A program made the translations under genes and the position numbers. The notes under the pieces are model-generated. The model searched no databases. It was not told the origin of the DNA and worked only from the letters and a program-made list of their open reading frames with translations. This document shows positions 1 through 11,077 of a stretch of DNA of 64,000 nt, piece after piece. The stretch is taken from contig WHUX01000112.1 of the NCBI GenBank assembly GCA_015179025.1, positions 1 to 64,000 on the forward strand, in the 5' to 3' direction. Source of the DNA: Terfezia claveryi (taxonomy: Eukaryota; Ascomycota; Pezizomycetes; Pezizales; Pezizaceae). Position 1 is the first letter of the stretch. The number at the start of each line of letters is the position of its first letter.

Positions 1-2112
1 AGCTTGGATAGCTTATTTAGATTCCGTCCGTAGGATGGAACCCTGGTATGGTGACGGCCCGCGTGAACCACAAACTGCTTGGCCTTGTGTGGGCGATGTT
101 GTCCAGAGGTGTGGGTATCGTCGTCATTGGCTACGAGGTTAACAGTGCTGGAAGAGCGATTGGATGTGAGATTGAGATTGCTCGTAGAGCGTTTCTTCTC
201 GAAGGAGGGGCGACGAGCAGCTGCAGTAGATGCCATAGCGTTCTTACCGGAAGCGGATGAGATGAAGGAGGGGTGATGAGCGGCGTGGGTGGGTGGTGCT
301 GTAACTTGGGTGGTGATGGTGGGCTGCTATGCTGCTTCTGCAGGCGGAGGATTGGGGAGAAGGTTCTTCAAAGGAAAAAACAATTCACAGGTAGCTTCCT
401 TAGGGCAAAATGCGTCTTGCAGTTGCGCTCACACTTTTTTGTTTTGTGATGAGATTTGTAAAAGATGGAAGACGGAGTGACAAGCAAGACACGTTTGTGC
501 TCTTGAACGCGGGATGATTTGCTTTCTGCACCTGAAAGGTGTCTGATAATGTCTCGAGCGATAAGGCGTCTGGCTCTCTTAGGGATACCCGAGGAAAGGG
601 CACAGCCAGAGACGCGGCAGGGTCTGTCTATACTATGTATGTAAGGGTAAGCCTGCAAGAGTCAGTTCACGACACGGCAAGTATACAGTTTTCCGAGAGC
701 TTCAACAGCAGCAAAAGGAAGCGGGTGTCTCTCCCTTCGCAGTAACATGACTTGAAAATAACCCAAATCTGGGTTATCCAAGGCTATCTATGTATCTATG
801 TCATATAGAGATGATGGGTAGGAAGGCAAGGCAGCATGAGGGCAGGAAAACGGACAAGGGTGGCATGGCATACCGAGAAGTCTTTGGATCGGGCGACCGG
901 CCCTTGCGATTGGCAGCTAAATAGGGAGCTAACAATGCAGCGCGTTTTTTTTTCTTTTCCCGCAACTAGATGTCTTTGAGAGGGATGGAGCAGCGGGGGC
1001 GGAGAGGGGGTGATGAGCGGTGGGTGGTGGTTGGCGGTGGTAGTGGTGGTGGGTGGAGGAGTGGTGTGCTGCGCAGGCTGGACAGCTATTGGCTATCTAT
1101 CAACTGCAAGAAGCGAGCAAGCACAGCAGCAGCAGCAGCGGTAGCAATTGAACCGACTGGGTGCCTCTTCTGTCTTTTCGCGGGGGCCAGCAGAGAGAGA
1201 TTTGGGGAGGGTTTCTTTGGCAGGTCTGGGGGCAAGTTCTTTTTGCTGAATTGCTTTTGGCAGGGTGCAGGATTCGAGGAGGAGGGACCGTCAGGGTGAT
1301 GAGGAGCAGAAGACCGTCCAGCGAGATTGGATTGAAGTGGGAATAGCACAGAATAGGGACCACAGCCGAAAGAGACTCCACCTCGCTGCCTATATGTACA
1401 GGCAAAAGCCGGACACCGCTGTAATGAATGGCAATTAATGGAGGGGAGGGCAGGCCTAAATTTGGGTGGGACAAGCGTGTGAGCTCTCTGGGCGCTCATG
1501 TTTGCTGAGCAGCATTAAAATCTCTAAACTGGCCAATAGCCACCAGCTTGTGGCCAGCATCAAGAACTCCATAATGGACCGAAAAGGCCCTTGCCACAAT
1601 TACGACAGGCCCATTGCACCCTGGGTTGTGGATTGGCTTTTGCTCAAAATGCCAGTGTTAGTGTTACCCTCAGTAAGCTGTCCCCATGCCCCCTTCAGTG
1701 CACCCAACAACGCGCGTTGATTGAGAAAAACCCAATGTCACTCGGCTTAAGTTGAATCGTATGGAGGTGTATCATTTCTGACATCAAGCTGACGCACCTG
1801 CACCAGCAACATATATTTCTGCAATGTTTTTATACGTCAACTCTATTTCCTGATCTGCAGTATCACAAAGCTCAACCCAATTAACCCATAAAAAATGCAA
1901 ATTTCAACCCCAGTCTAATCATATAATCATAACCCGGGAATATATGTGATACAATACACCTATGCAAACCCCATAAAAAACCAGAGCCCAAAAGCAAAAT
2001 CTCACATATCCCACCCAATTGTAGCGTGCACCTTAACCTCCATTTCTTCCGTTTTTGGCGTGTACTCTCTCCTTACCCCGAGCCCTTTGTAACAGTGATA
2101 CCCAACTCCCCC
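1..2112. other. Intergenic, no gene recognised
   Basis: Several short open frames occur on both strands but none resembles a known protein or keeps a protein-like composition. A short CAG run lies at about 1123-1139. Poly-pyrimidine and GGT-rich patches around 1000-1060 look like non-coding or untranslated sequence. The right part is the 3' flank of the seryl-tRNA synthetase gene. An exon of a gene starting outside the window cannot be excluded. Confidence 0.5.
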
Positions 2113-3816
2113 TTAATGTCTCTTCCTAATCACCTCCACCCCCCCCATCCACTTCCTCAACACCTCCGGCACCACCACCCCCTGCACTCCCTCATCCCAC
2201 CCGTTCTCCAAAATCGCCAGTAACACCCTCGGCACTGCCACCGCCGTCCCATTCAACGTCACCGGAAACTCCATTTTCTTCTTATCCGGCCCCACATTCC
2301 CTTTCATCCTAACTCTCGCATTCAACCTCCTACTCTGGTAATCTAGGCAGTTGCTGAGGCTGCTTATTTCGCCCCAGGGGCCAGTAGAGGTATTATAGCG
2401 CGAGGGCATGTAAGCTTCGATGTCGATTTTATTTGATGCGGATGCGCCGAGGTCGGTGCTGGGCATGGAGAGGATCCGCGCGGGGAGGTTGAGGGAAGCG
2501 AGGAGGGTCGTTTGAAGATGAAGCATCTCGGAGAAGACTTTTTCTGCGGGTGTGGGGGCGGGCTGTTTAGGTGTGGCTTCTGCTTCGGTGATGCTGTTGG
2601 GCTCGGTGGGTGCGGCCAAGGTAGAGTCGGGTAGTGTCCAAGCAAACATCTCGACTTTAGTGAACTCATGAACTCGATAAAGACCTTTACTCTCGACACC
2701 CCTCGCCCCTGCTTCAGCGCGGTAACTCCTGCTCACGCCGACTGTTTTCAATGGTAGCTCGTCCTCACTGAAAACCCTATTTGCGTACATCCCCGCAAGC
2801 GGGATTTCTGCTGTCCCAGCTAATGAGAGTTCCGGCTTGGTTCCCTGGTGCCTTGCGGGTTGCTGGAGAGTGTAAATCTGCTGCTCGCCGTGCTGATCTC
2901 GAGGTTTAAACCCACAAGCGGCGGCAATATGCGAATAGACAATACTCGGGGGTGTGACGAGTTGCCATCCCTGCTGGACTGCAAGATGCAGGGCGTGGTT
3001 GATGAGAGCTTGCTCGAGAAGAACGGCCTCGTTCAAAAGGTAGTACCATCCCCAGCCAGAGACTGTAGCGGCGGCGGAGAAATCGAGGAGGTGGAGCTCG
3101 GAGCCGATTTGAATGTGACTTTTGGAGTTGCCTGGGGGTGGGTTGACGGAGGAAACGAGTGTCTCTGGTGCAGCCGGGAGGGTGTGCTCGTTGATGTAGC
3201 GTAGGACTTTTGGTTCGTCGCCAATGGGAGTGTCAGGGTGCATTGTATTTGGGAGTTGGAGGGCCAGCTCTCGCATTTCTTCATCCAGAGCAGCCTCTTC
3301 AGCTTCAACCTTGGTGATCTTCTCTTTTAGCACTTTTGCCTCCGCCAGAAGGGACTCCCGTTCCTCGTCAACCACATCCCCGGCCAAAGTACTCTTCATT
3401 GGCGCTCTAGCCCGTAGCCGACCAGAGATGTTATTGTGCCGCGCACGCTCTGTGCGGAGGGAGGTCTGTAGCGCCGCCCATTGTTCATAGAGAGCAGCTA
3501 TTTTGTGGGGTGCTTCTGCGAGGTGCGGGTAGTTTCTGTTGATACAATTCTGCGAGTGGTAGTCAGGGTCAGTCCGGATGCCCTTAATGTTTGGGCATGG
3601 CCTAGGGCCGGTGGGTGGCGCTGGCGGGGAATTGTCTGCAGCCTGGCCGGCGGCTGTGGGATGTGGGTGTGGGAGTGTTTGGGCTTCAACGGCTGCATCC
3701 GTGAGCAGAGGGCGTATGTGGATGCTGCTCGGGCCGGCCCTTGCACCCGTGGTGGGCCATTTGTGATAGGTTACCCTGCACAGCCAGGGCTTTCGCATGG
3801 ATAGTCGAGACAGCAT
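2113..3816 (-). CDS. DIA4: Seryl-tRNA synthetase, mitochondrial type
   Basis: Single-exon frame of 567 residues. It is a class II aminoacyl-tRNA synthetase that charges tRNA-Ser with serine. The N-terminus (about 1-95) is basic and then Pro/Ala-rich, as expected for a mitochondrial presequence. Residues about 100-190 form the long helical coiled-coil arm that grips tRNA-Ser. TAEIPLAG (335-342) is the serine-binding TxE segment. Motif 2 is seen at about 362-391 (SRSYRAEAGA, then GLYRVHEFTKVEMF) and motif 3 at about 521-537 (NGTAVAVPRVLLAILEN). The insertion 396-420, rich in Pro/Thr/Glu, looks lineage-specific. Lack of the cytosolic C-terminal extension and the long N-terminus favour the mitochondrial paralogue (yeast Dia4) over cytosolic Ses1; this assignment is inferred. 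The first in-frame ATG at 3816 was taken; nearby internal ATGs are alternatives. Confidence 0.92.
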   Translation of the reverse strand: MLSRLSMRKPWLCRVTYHKWPTTGARAGPSSIHIRPLLTDAAVEAQTLPHPHPTAAGQAADNSPPAPPTGPRPCPNIKGIRTDPDYHSQNCINRNYPHLAEAPHKIAALYEQWAALQTSLRTERARHNNISGRLRARAPMKSTLAGDVVDEERESLLAEAKVLKEKITKVEAEEAALDEEMRELALQLPNTMHPDTPIGDEPKVLRYINEHTLPAAPETLVSSVNPPPGNSKSHIQIGSELHLLDFSAAATVSGWGWYYLLNEAVLLEQALINHALHLAVQQGWQLVTPPSIVYSHIAAACGFKPRDQHGEQQIYTLQQPARHQGTKPELSLAGTAEIPLAGMYANRVFSEDELPLKTVGVSRSYRAEAGARGVESKGLYRVHEFTKVEMFAWTLPDSTLAAPTEPNSITEAEATPKQPAPTPAEKVFSEMLHLQTTLLASLNLPARILSMPSTDLGASASNKIDIEAYMPSRYNTSTGPWGEISSLSNCLDYQSRRLNARVRMKGNVGPDKKKMEFPVTLNGTAVAVPRVLLAILENGWDEGVQGVVVPEVLRKWMGGVEVIRKRH

Positions 3817-4921
3817 TGAGCTGTGTACGGGTAAGCTGGGGTGGTGAGTGTGTGCGTGGGGGTGGGGGTGGGGGAGAGTGTCTGGAATTGCTGCCTTGTG
3901 TTTATCTGCACATGCGGTGAGGGTAAATTAGAGTAGGGGATATTGCTGCCACAGGTACTGTGGGGTTGGGGGGGAGCTTGGTATACACGGGGTATTGATG
4001 TGTCCCTATATCATAGAGAGTGGATGAAGGGACAAAGAGAGGCCGGAGTGTCGATGTGGGGATACAGGAATCGAGCTGGGAGATCGATACACGATAGCAA
4101 TTCCTGAGCATCTGTACCCAGCTCGTGGTAGATTTATTATCCGCCGCATGGCAGCTGTGTCAATTGAGATCAATTGAGATCTTGTGCCTGCCTCGCCCAT
4201 GCTGTTAAGAGTCTCCCAAGTGGATCCAATACTGCAGTGATCCTGCCTGGTGATCCTGCCTGGTGATCCTGCCTGGTGATCCTGCCTGGTGATCCTGCCT
4301 GGCTGGGCTGGGAGCAGCTCACTCGTAGACCTTCGATGTTGGATAATAGGATAATACATAACCGTTCTGACCCATCTCATACAGCATAATCAAACAATAC
4401 AACATTCCGGTTCATAAGCAAGATTACTCCCGTACATCTATCTACAGTATCTGTCTACAATGTCTACGATACTATTGCTATGCGGCGTCCAGTAGAGCTA
4501 CTGTAAAATATAACAGGCCAAATGCAGAAAAGCTGCCGCAAGAATATGGACGACAGTGATTCACCTGCTGCAACAGTAGGTATACCGTATAGAGGCTTCA
4601 ATAATCTTGCTGTTGGTGTGTCCATAGGTGAAAAGTTATATTCAGCTGTCCCCAATTTTGTGAGGCGATTTGGGCCACCCGAAGTATTTATTGCGGCTGA
4701 CGGACGACTTGGAGCTGTTTGGTTTGGTTTGCTTACTTGGTACATGTAACTACGGTACCGTACGATACTTGTGACCTTTCATGATTACAACGTGGGAGCT
4801 TCAATTCCATCCAATCCCAAATACTACCCCCACATACTTGGCGTCACCCGGTGGGGAAACACAATAAACCCTCAGTTTCTCATACTGGATTGTACATTGT
4901 AAAAAGTTCCCGAAGCCATGC
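3817..4921. other. Intergenic between divergent genes
   Basis: About 1.1 kb between the divergently transcribed SerRS and ERG8 genes, so it holds both upstream regions. GT-rich tract at 3845-3885 and a short tandem repeat at 4238-4302 (separate entry). No coding frame with recognisable protein. Confidence 0.6.
4238..4302. repeat. 13-bp tandem repeat, five copies
   Basis: The unit TGATCCTGCCTGG occurs five times head to tail without a mismatch. It lies in the shared upstream region of SerRS and ERG8 and not in a recognised exon. A perfect array suggests recent slippage. Confidence 0.95.
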
Positions 4922-6486
4922 ATGCATGCTTCTGCATCTTCAAAAGTCATGGAGTTAACTGACGCAGTCGCAGTGTTTAATATGCATCTGATCCCTTCAG
5001 CCGTGTCGTCGCCGGGCAAAGTCCTCCTTGCTGGGGGCTACCTCGTCCTTGATAGTGCTTATTCTGGTCTCGTGTTTGCCCTAAGCTCCCGAATTCACGT
5101 CACCTCTGCCCCGTTGAAGGACCATCCCGAAGGTACCATCTCCGTTGAGTCACCCCAGTTCAAAAATGCCCACTGGGCCTACCAAATCAACAAGAATCTT
5201 GATGGCGCCGGGGTGGTTGTGGCCCAGGTTGAGCACGAGGGGTACGTTCATCTCACTTCTAGTCAATATCCTGCTGCAGGAGCTCAATTGCTCGTCCGGC
5301 GTACTGTAGATCGTCTGAAAACATCTTTGTGGAAACCACTATTCGATATTGCCTCAACTATCTGTCTATGATGCAACGGGACGCCCCGTACTTTTTCCCA
5401 TCCATAAAACTCACCATCCTGGCGGATAATGACTATTACTCTCAGCCCAAGTCTGCTACTCCGTTACCGAGATTTAACAAGCTGGGAGTCCCGATATTCG
5501 AGGCGCACAAGACCGGATTGGGGTCATCTGCTGCTCTGGTTACTTCCCTGACAGCATGTCTGCTCTCTACTTATAGCAAAGACGGTACTCTGTTAGAGCT
5601 TTCTTCTGAGAGGACTCTGAAACTAGTACATAATCTTGCCCAAGTTTCCCATTGTGCTGCACAAGGGAAAATCGGTTCAGGATTCGACGTCGCCGCAGCT
5701 GTATTTGGTTCATGTGTATACCACCGCTTTTCGCCAGCCCTTCTCGAGCCACTGCAGTCCACAGAGGAGGCGGAGCACGACCCCAATCACTTTGCTCCCA
5801 AACTTGCAGCGATTGTTTTGTCAAACTGGGACTACTCTGTCAAGAAGACTAAAGTACCACCTGGCCTCAGGGTAGTCATGGGAGATGTTGATTGTGGTTC
5901 TTCTACGCCAGGGATGGTCCGCCATGTCCTAGCATGGAGAAAAGAGAAAGGACAGGTTGCGAATGCACTTTGGGATTCAATTGAGGAGCAAAATCAAGGG
6001 CTAATCAACATGTTTGCGGAGTTGTCACTCGCAGCTGATGAAGAGCAGGACGACTATATTACAACTTTGCATACCCTGGCTGTTACTAAGGGCCCATTTA
6101 ATGCTGTACAAGGCTCGGGAAATGTGGTCATCCAAGTGTTGAGGCAGTTGAGAAATAAGATATTGTCGATACGTAAGAGTATCAGGGAGATGGGAGAGGC
6201 TGCTGGTGTTCCCATTGAGCCACCGAGTCAAACAAAATTGCTTGATTATCTAAGTGATGAGTGCCCGGGTGTGGTTGGAGGTGTTGTACCGGGAGCCGGA
6301 GGGTATGATGCGGTCGCACTCTTGGTGGTGGATAATGAGGATGTGATAAACGGGATCAAAGAGAAGTTGAAAGGCTACAATTTTGAAGGAGAACAAGGTG
6401 GCCAGGGCAGGGTAGAGGTACTGGGGGCGAGGGAGGAGCATGTGGGGCTAAAGGTTGAGGACAGGGAGCAATACGAATTATTGTGA
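4922..6486 (+). CDS. ERG8: Phosphomevalonate kinase
   Basis: GHMP-family kinase that phosphorylates 5-phosphomevalonate in the mevalonate route to isoprenoids and sterols. Exon 1 ends at 5241 and exon 2 runs 5310-6486. The 68-nt intron (GTACGT...TAG) joins ...VEHEG to SSENIFVETTI in phase, which matches the family better than reading through (a stop follows in frame 1). Visible motifs: SPGKVLLAGGYLVLD near the N-terminus, the glycine-rich KTGLGSSAALVT loop that holds ATP phosphates, AQGKIGSGFDVAAA, and the C-terminal PGAGGYDAVALL. Start: ATG 4922 gives 498 residues; ATG 4982 gives 478 residues with only ten residues before SPGK, close to the usual family N-terminus, and is probably the true start. 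The 3' end faces VMA22 tail to tail with about 130 bp between. Confidence 0.95.
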
Positions 6487-6616
6487 TATGCTGAAGCTGT
6501 GTACAAATGATATGGGTATGACTTGTAACAACAAAAGTAATATCATGGTTGAGCAACCAATTTTCTTGATATACTGGCATTTTCCTAGAATCGTTATACA
6601 TGATGTTGGGAGCTTT

Positions 6617-7523
6617 TTAGGACTCACCCTTTTCGCACTCTGAATCATGTAGACCGACATCCCTTATCTCTATTTTATGTACCTGTTCCTCTTTCACCTG
6701 CTTCTCCAACTTGCGTATCTCCTCCTCATGCCAATCGAGATTCCTCAGCACAGTTACCAAATAGGGCAGTTGGTTTAAAGCTGGTAATCTCGAGTCAGTC
6801 AAATGATTCCTTCAAGCAGCATCAATATTACTACCATCTGAGAACCTCAACTGTGCAACTTTCAGCACTGGCGGCACAAAGATGCCAAACCATTTTAAAG
6901 GGTCTCTTGGGTCCTTCTTAATCGGAGGAGGGGCGGATGGCTCCTCCTCTTCATCATCAGGCTGAGTATCAGTCTTAGGGGCCTTAATCCGTGGCTTCCC
7001 CTCTGAGGAGGTGCCCCCTTTACGTCGTCGTACCCCTGATGTCTTCCCTGCATCATTCTTCTCCGAGACTTCAATTGGCTCGCCTTCAAGAGGAAAGTGT
7101 CTCGGCTTGAAGGTGGGGAATTTCCTAGTATCTTCTTCATACGAAATCTCCCTATCTATTACCATCAGCTTAATCTATACATTAGTATTTTCTCGATGGG
7201 ATTCACACGTACACTCCTTTCATAGCTTTCATCCGCTCGTCGTAGAAGTCTTGACCATAGCGACGTCCGGCGTTAGAGGAAAAATTCGCCTGGGCTATGG
7301 ATAGATATCCCTATAATGAAACAGATATCAGCATAGTGAGAAATTTAGTGTTATTTTATATGAAGAGAGGTTGTTCTACCTCAGAGAAATTCCTGCAAAT
7401 ATCTTTCTGGAGCTCAGTGTAGGTATCAATAAGGTCTAGATAAGAGAGTATTAAATCATCGAGACGGTCCTGGGGAGGGATCCCAGCATCGCCCGGTGAG
7501 GTTTCTGATAGATTGGGCTCCAT
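6617..7523 (-). CDS. VMA22: V-ATPase assembly factor, VMA22/CCDC115-like
   Basis: Four exons: 7523-7380, about 7310-7215, about 7174-6835 and 6780-6617, giving about 247 residues. The first exon encodes a helical segment (RLDDLILSYLDLIDTYTELQ). Exon 2 holds GYLSIAQANF and GRRYGQDFYDERM. Exon 3 has an acidic/basic low-complexity middle and then DPLKWFGIFVPPVLKVAQ, the hallmark of the CCDC115/Vma22 family. Exon 4 ends in a coiled coil (RNLDWHEEEIRKLEKQVKEE). Family members act at the ER with Vma21/Vma12 in assembling the V0 sector of the vacuolar ATPase. The exon 2/3 junction is uncertain by a few codons (donor GTGTAC is weak). Head to head with RPN5, start codons about 205 bp apart. Confidence 0.85.
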
Positions 7524-7728
7524 GGCGAATTGATATAAATTCCTTCACTAAATGTTTCTCATCAATTTAACGCTCTTGGGTACCGGTAGAGTTATGGCGC
7601 CACATCCTTGTCTCAACGCCACAGTTAAGTAACTTAGGAACCTCCCACCTAAGCCTGGTCCCTCCAGCTAGTCAACCCTTTCTCCGCAACTGCCTTGATT
7701 CACCCCCAAATATCACACATCAGGCAAC
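7524..7728. promoter_or_regulatory. Shared upstream region of VMA22 and RPN5
   Basis: About 205 bp separate two divergent start codons, so both promoters must lie within or overlap this interval. I see C/T-rich stretches near the RPN5 start but no motif that I can assign to a named factor. Confidence 0.6.
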
Positions 7729-9347
7729 ATGTCGGGTGATGGAATGTTAAAACCGGAGAAGGACTTTTCGGGGGTGTTGGATGAACAGCTGCCGGAGATA
7801 CTGGCATCTGCTAAAGTAAGCCCCAATGTTACCATTCTTGCTTTCCGGATAGGATGGGAGTTAACCAGACTTTTACGAATAGACAAACCTCTCGGCTACT
7901 ATGGAGAAGCTGTTGGTTTTAGAGAAACAAACAAGGCAGGTCCGTATGCTACCACTTTGCTCTGCCCTCACGTACCACCCAGCTAACGAATGGAGTCTCA
8001 ACCCAACCCCTACCATACTAGGCCTCTGATTTAGAATCTACATCTCGACTACTAGTGGCCATAGTCACATTATGCAAGGAAACTGGGGACTGGAATCTCA
8101 TGAACGAGCATGTCCAGATTTTGTCGAAGAAGCATGGGCAACTCAAGCAAGCTATCACCAAGATGGTGCAGACGGTGATGGGCTTTTTGGATGAGACACC
8201 AGATATGGAGACAAAGCTATCAGTGATTGAGACTTTAAGAACTGTGACAGAGGGGAAGGTATGTGGAGGTTCTGTAGTCGTCTACATAGGGCCTAACGGA
8301 GCGTTGGCGGTAGATTTTCGTCGAAGTCGAACGAGCGCGGGTCACGCGAATCCTAGCACATATTAAGAAGGCCCAAGGAGACCTTGCCGGTGCCACCAGC
8401 GTACTATGCGAGCTTCAGGTGGAGACGTTTGGGTCTATGGAACGCCGGGAGAAAACGGAGTTCATTCTTGAGCAGGTTGAGTTGTGTCTGGAGAAGGGAG
8501 ATTATACACAGGCTGTAATTCTGTCAAGGAAGATTTCGACAAAATACATAGCTGGACCGGATGTGTCGGATTTGAAGTTGAAGTACTACGACCAGCAAAT
8601 CCACTTGGCGAAGCAGGATGATAAGTACTTGGATTGTTGCAAGCACTATAGGCAGGTGTATGACACGCCTAGTGTGTTGGAGGATCCTCAAAAGTTACGA
8701 ACTGTATGTACTAAACCTTAACTGTATAGGAGATTGGTGAACTAATCGCTCTCCAGGTCCTCGAACGAATCGTATACTACATCATCCTCGCCCCCTACGA
8801 CAATGAGCAGTCCGACCTTCTTCATCGCATCAACCAAGATCCCCGCCTCCTCACTATCCCTCGCCACAAGTCCCTCCTCAAATGCTTCACCATCAACGAG
8901 CTCATGCGATGGCCACTCATTGCTGATGCATACGGGCCCGAACTACGCTCAACAGACGTCTTTGCGATGGGCAGCCCTAAGAGTGAGCAACGGTGGGCGG
9001 ATCTCCGCAAGCGTGTTATTGAGCACAATGTGAGAATTGTGGCGAAATACTACACAAGGATTAAGATGGATAGGCTCAAGGTACTACTGGATTTAGATGA
9101 AGATGAGACGGAGAGTTATCTAAGTCAATTGGTGACACAGAAGACGGTGTATGCGAAGATTGATAGGCCAGCGAGAATTGTGAGTTTTGCGAAGCCGAGG
9201 GGTGCGAATGATGTGTTGAATGAGTGGAGTGGAAATATGAAGAGCTTGTTGGGGCTCCTGGAGAGAATTGATCATTTGATTACTAAGGAGGAGATGATGG
9301 CGAATATCCAGCCTAAGTTGAGGAGTGGGAAGGGGAAGGGAAAGTAA
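7729..9347 (+). CDS. RPN5: 26S proteasome regulatory subunit RPN5 (PSMD12)
   Basis: Five exons: 7729-7815, 7883-7939, 8022-8258, 8314-8703 and 8757-9347, in phase throughout, 453 residues. It is a PCI-domain scaffold of the proteasome lid and in fungi also a COP9-signalosome-related component. Recognisable segments: MEKLLVLEKQTRQ (exon 2), ASDLESTSRLLVAIVTLCKE (exon 3), IFVEVERARVTRILAHIKK (exon 4), VLERIVYYIILAPYDNEQSD (exon 5), the PCI region with ELRSTDVFAMG and RVIEHNVRIVAKYYTRIKMD, and C-terminal DHLITKEEMMANIQPKL. Length matches family members (about 450). Intron 2 has the unusual donor GTCCGT at 7940; the alternative GTATGC four bases downstream would break the frame, so GTCCGT is preferred. 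No other anomaly. Confidence 0.97.
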
Positions 9348-9745
9348 AGTGGGGTTGGGGCTGCTGCGGGGGATCATACATAATCAATATATGTATTAGA
9401 AGTTGGCTTTGCCTCTTGATGGGAATAAAAAGGCCAACTAGATCTGTTTCCAAATTATAAATATTCCGTACCAGGTGACTAGGTCAGGTGACTACATGTC
9501 ATGACCAACCCCGGCATCCCACAATTGTAGATATAAGTGAGAGATGCGAGCGATGATATCCGTATACTTGTATAGGGAGTCGGGGAGTTATCTGGCACTG
9601 ACAGGGACGCAGGGTGTTTTTCGTGTTGATGTAGGGCAATATAATCAATTTATAATAAAACTCCGCTCCAGAGTCAGCATCGATATCACCACCTCCTCCT
9701 CGACTCCAAGCCGCGAAATCCCAACTATCAATATCCGCCGGCACA
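9348..9745. other. Intergenic between RPN5 and the FSH1-type gene
   Basis: About 400 bp, AT-rich, holding the RPN5 3' flank and the upstream region of the serine hydrolase gene. No other feature seen. Confidence 0.6.
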
Positions 9746-10659
9746 ATGCCCACTCGCCCAATCAAAATACTCATGCTCCATGGGTATACCCAATCTGGGC
9801 CCCTCTTTCACGCCAAAACCAAGGCTCTGGAGAAACATCTCCAGAAGTCTCTTGCCGCGTTAGGAGGCGTACAGCTCGTCTACCCTACTGGGCCTATCCA
9901 GCTACGAATAGACGATCTACCAACTTGGAATTCTACTACGACTACCACCCCTGCATATCTTGCTACAGCCCCTCCACCTTCCGCGGAGCTACCAAACGAA
10001 GGCGGTGATACACAGTATCTCAGTGGAACCCCAGTGACCATGAGTGGGACCGTTAGTCCGTCGGAGCAATCTGTGACTGCATCTGAAGAAGGAGGGGAGT
10101 ACTTCGCCTGGTGGAGGAAGAATGAGGCATTAGAAACGTACACTGGCCTCCCCTCCCCGTGTTTCGACTACCTCTACGACTTTATATCCAAACAAGGGCC
10201 CTTCGACGGCGTAATCGGCTTCTCGCAGGGTGCCGCCGCCGGCGGGATTCTAGCCTCGTTGCTCGAGCCTGTTCGCCGCTCCCCCCCAGGTCTACCCAGC
10301 GACTGGCCCCGGCCACCAGAGGGTCAACCGCAACTAGCATTTGCAGTTTGTTATAGTGGGTTTAGGGCGCCATATAAACAGTACGATTTTATTTATGAAC
10401 CGAAGATTGAGACTCCCGTGATGCACTTTATTGGGAATTTGGATACTGTAGTGGACGAGGAGCGGAATTTGGCGTTGGTGAGGGCGTGTAGGAAGGAGAA
10501 GGTTGTATATCATCCCGGGGACATTATTTGCCGGGGGGAAAGATGTTTTTGGGGACGGTGACGGCGTTTATTGTTGAGTGTGTGGAGGCGACGAAGCAGG
10601 CTGAATCAGGGAAGAAGGAGAAGGAGGAGAGTGTGGAGGATATGGATGGGCCATTTTGA
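9746..10659 (+). CDS. FSH1-family serine hydrolase, apparent frameshift near the C-terminus
   Basis: Alpha/beta-hydrolase of the fungal FSH/ovarian-cancer-gene-2 family (esterase-like; physiological substrate unknown). The N-terminus KILMLHGYTQSG is the typical start. The nucleophile elbow GFSQGA places Ser at residue 160, and GNLDTVVDEE gives the acid at 233. The frame opened at 9746 leaves the family sequence at a run of four G (10517-10520), just after HPG, and stops at 10561. Family similarity resumes at once in the next frame (GHYLPGGKMFLG, then a helix ECVEATKQAESG) and ends at the stop 10657-10659. One extra G in the run would restore about 304 residues, including the catalytic His that follows the break. 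As read, the protein lacks that His. A sequencing/assembly slip is at least as likely as a real loss of function. No intron fits the site. Confidence 0.83.
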
Positions 10660-11077
10660 GGTGGGAGGGGGCGGGGGAGATATTGCAGTTGGCTGGAACG
10701 ATCTTTGTGAGGCAGAGCTGGTGGCAAAGTATCAGAAACATGCTCCGCAATTGGGTACCTAGATTGGATTTTCTGTTGGGCGTTGGGTCATTTTTGATAG
10801 AATTATCAGACTATTGTAATAAAAGTGATTTGGTTCAAAATCACGTATCTTTTTCACTTTGTGATGATGAAGCTGCCAGAGGTGGAATATTTCTCCGCCG
10901 ACTTGGTAATGTCACTATGGCAACATATTTTCTCACCATCTCCAACAACACCCATACTGATACCTAAGTACAAGGGCTGTTCTTAAATTACATTTACACA
11001 CCCCATATCTATCTAGCATCCTGATTGCCTTGACTGACTAACACTACACTGAGAGTTCGCCTCACCACTCTTCCAAG
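10660..11077. other. Intergenic upstream of NAR1
   Basis: About 420 bp, AT-rich, with no recognised gene. Holds the 3' flank of the hydrolase gene and the NAR1 promoter. Confidence 0.6.

Noticed and set aside
1086..1499. 137-codon minus-strand frame with Ala run
   Set aside because: Driven by the CAG repeat and C/T-rich composition; no protein family recognised.
7944..7949. Alternative RPN5 donor GTATGC
   Set aside because: Adds four bases, breaking the frame into ASDLESTSR of the next exon.
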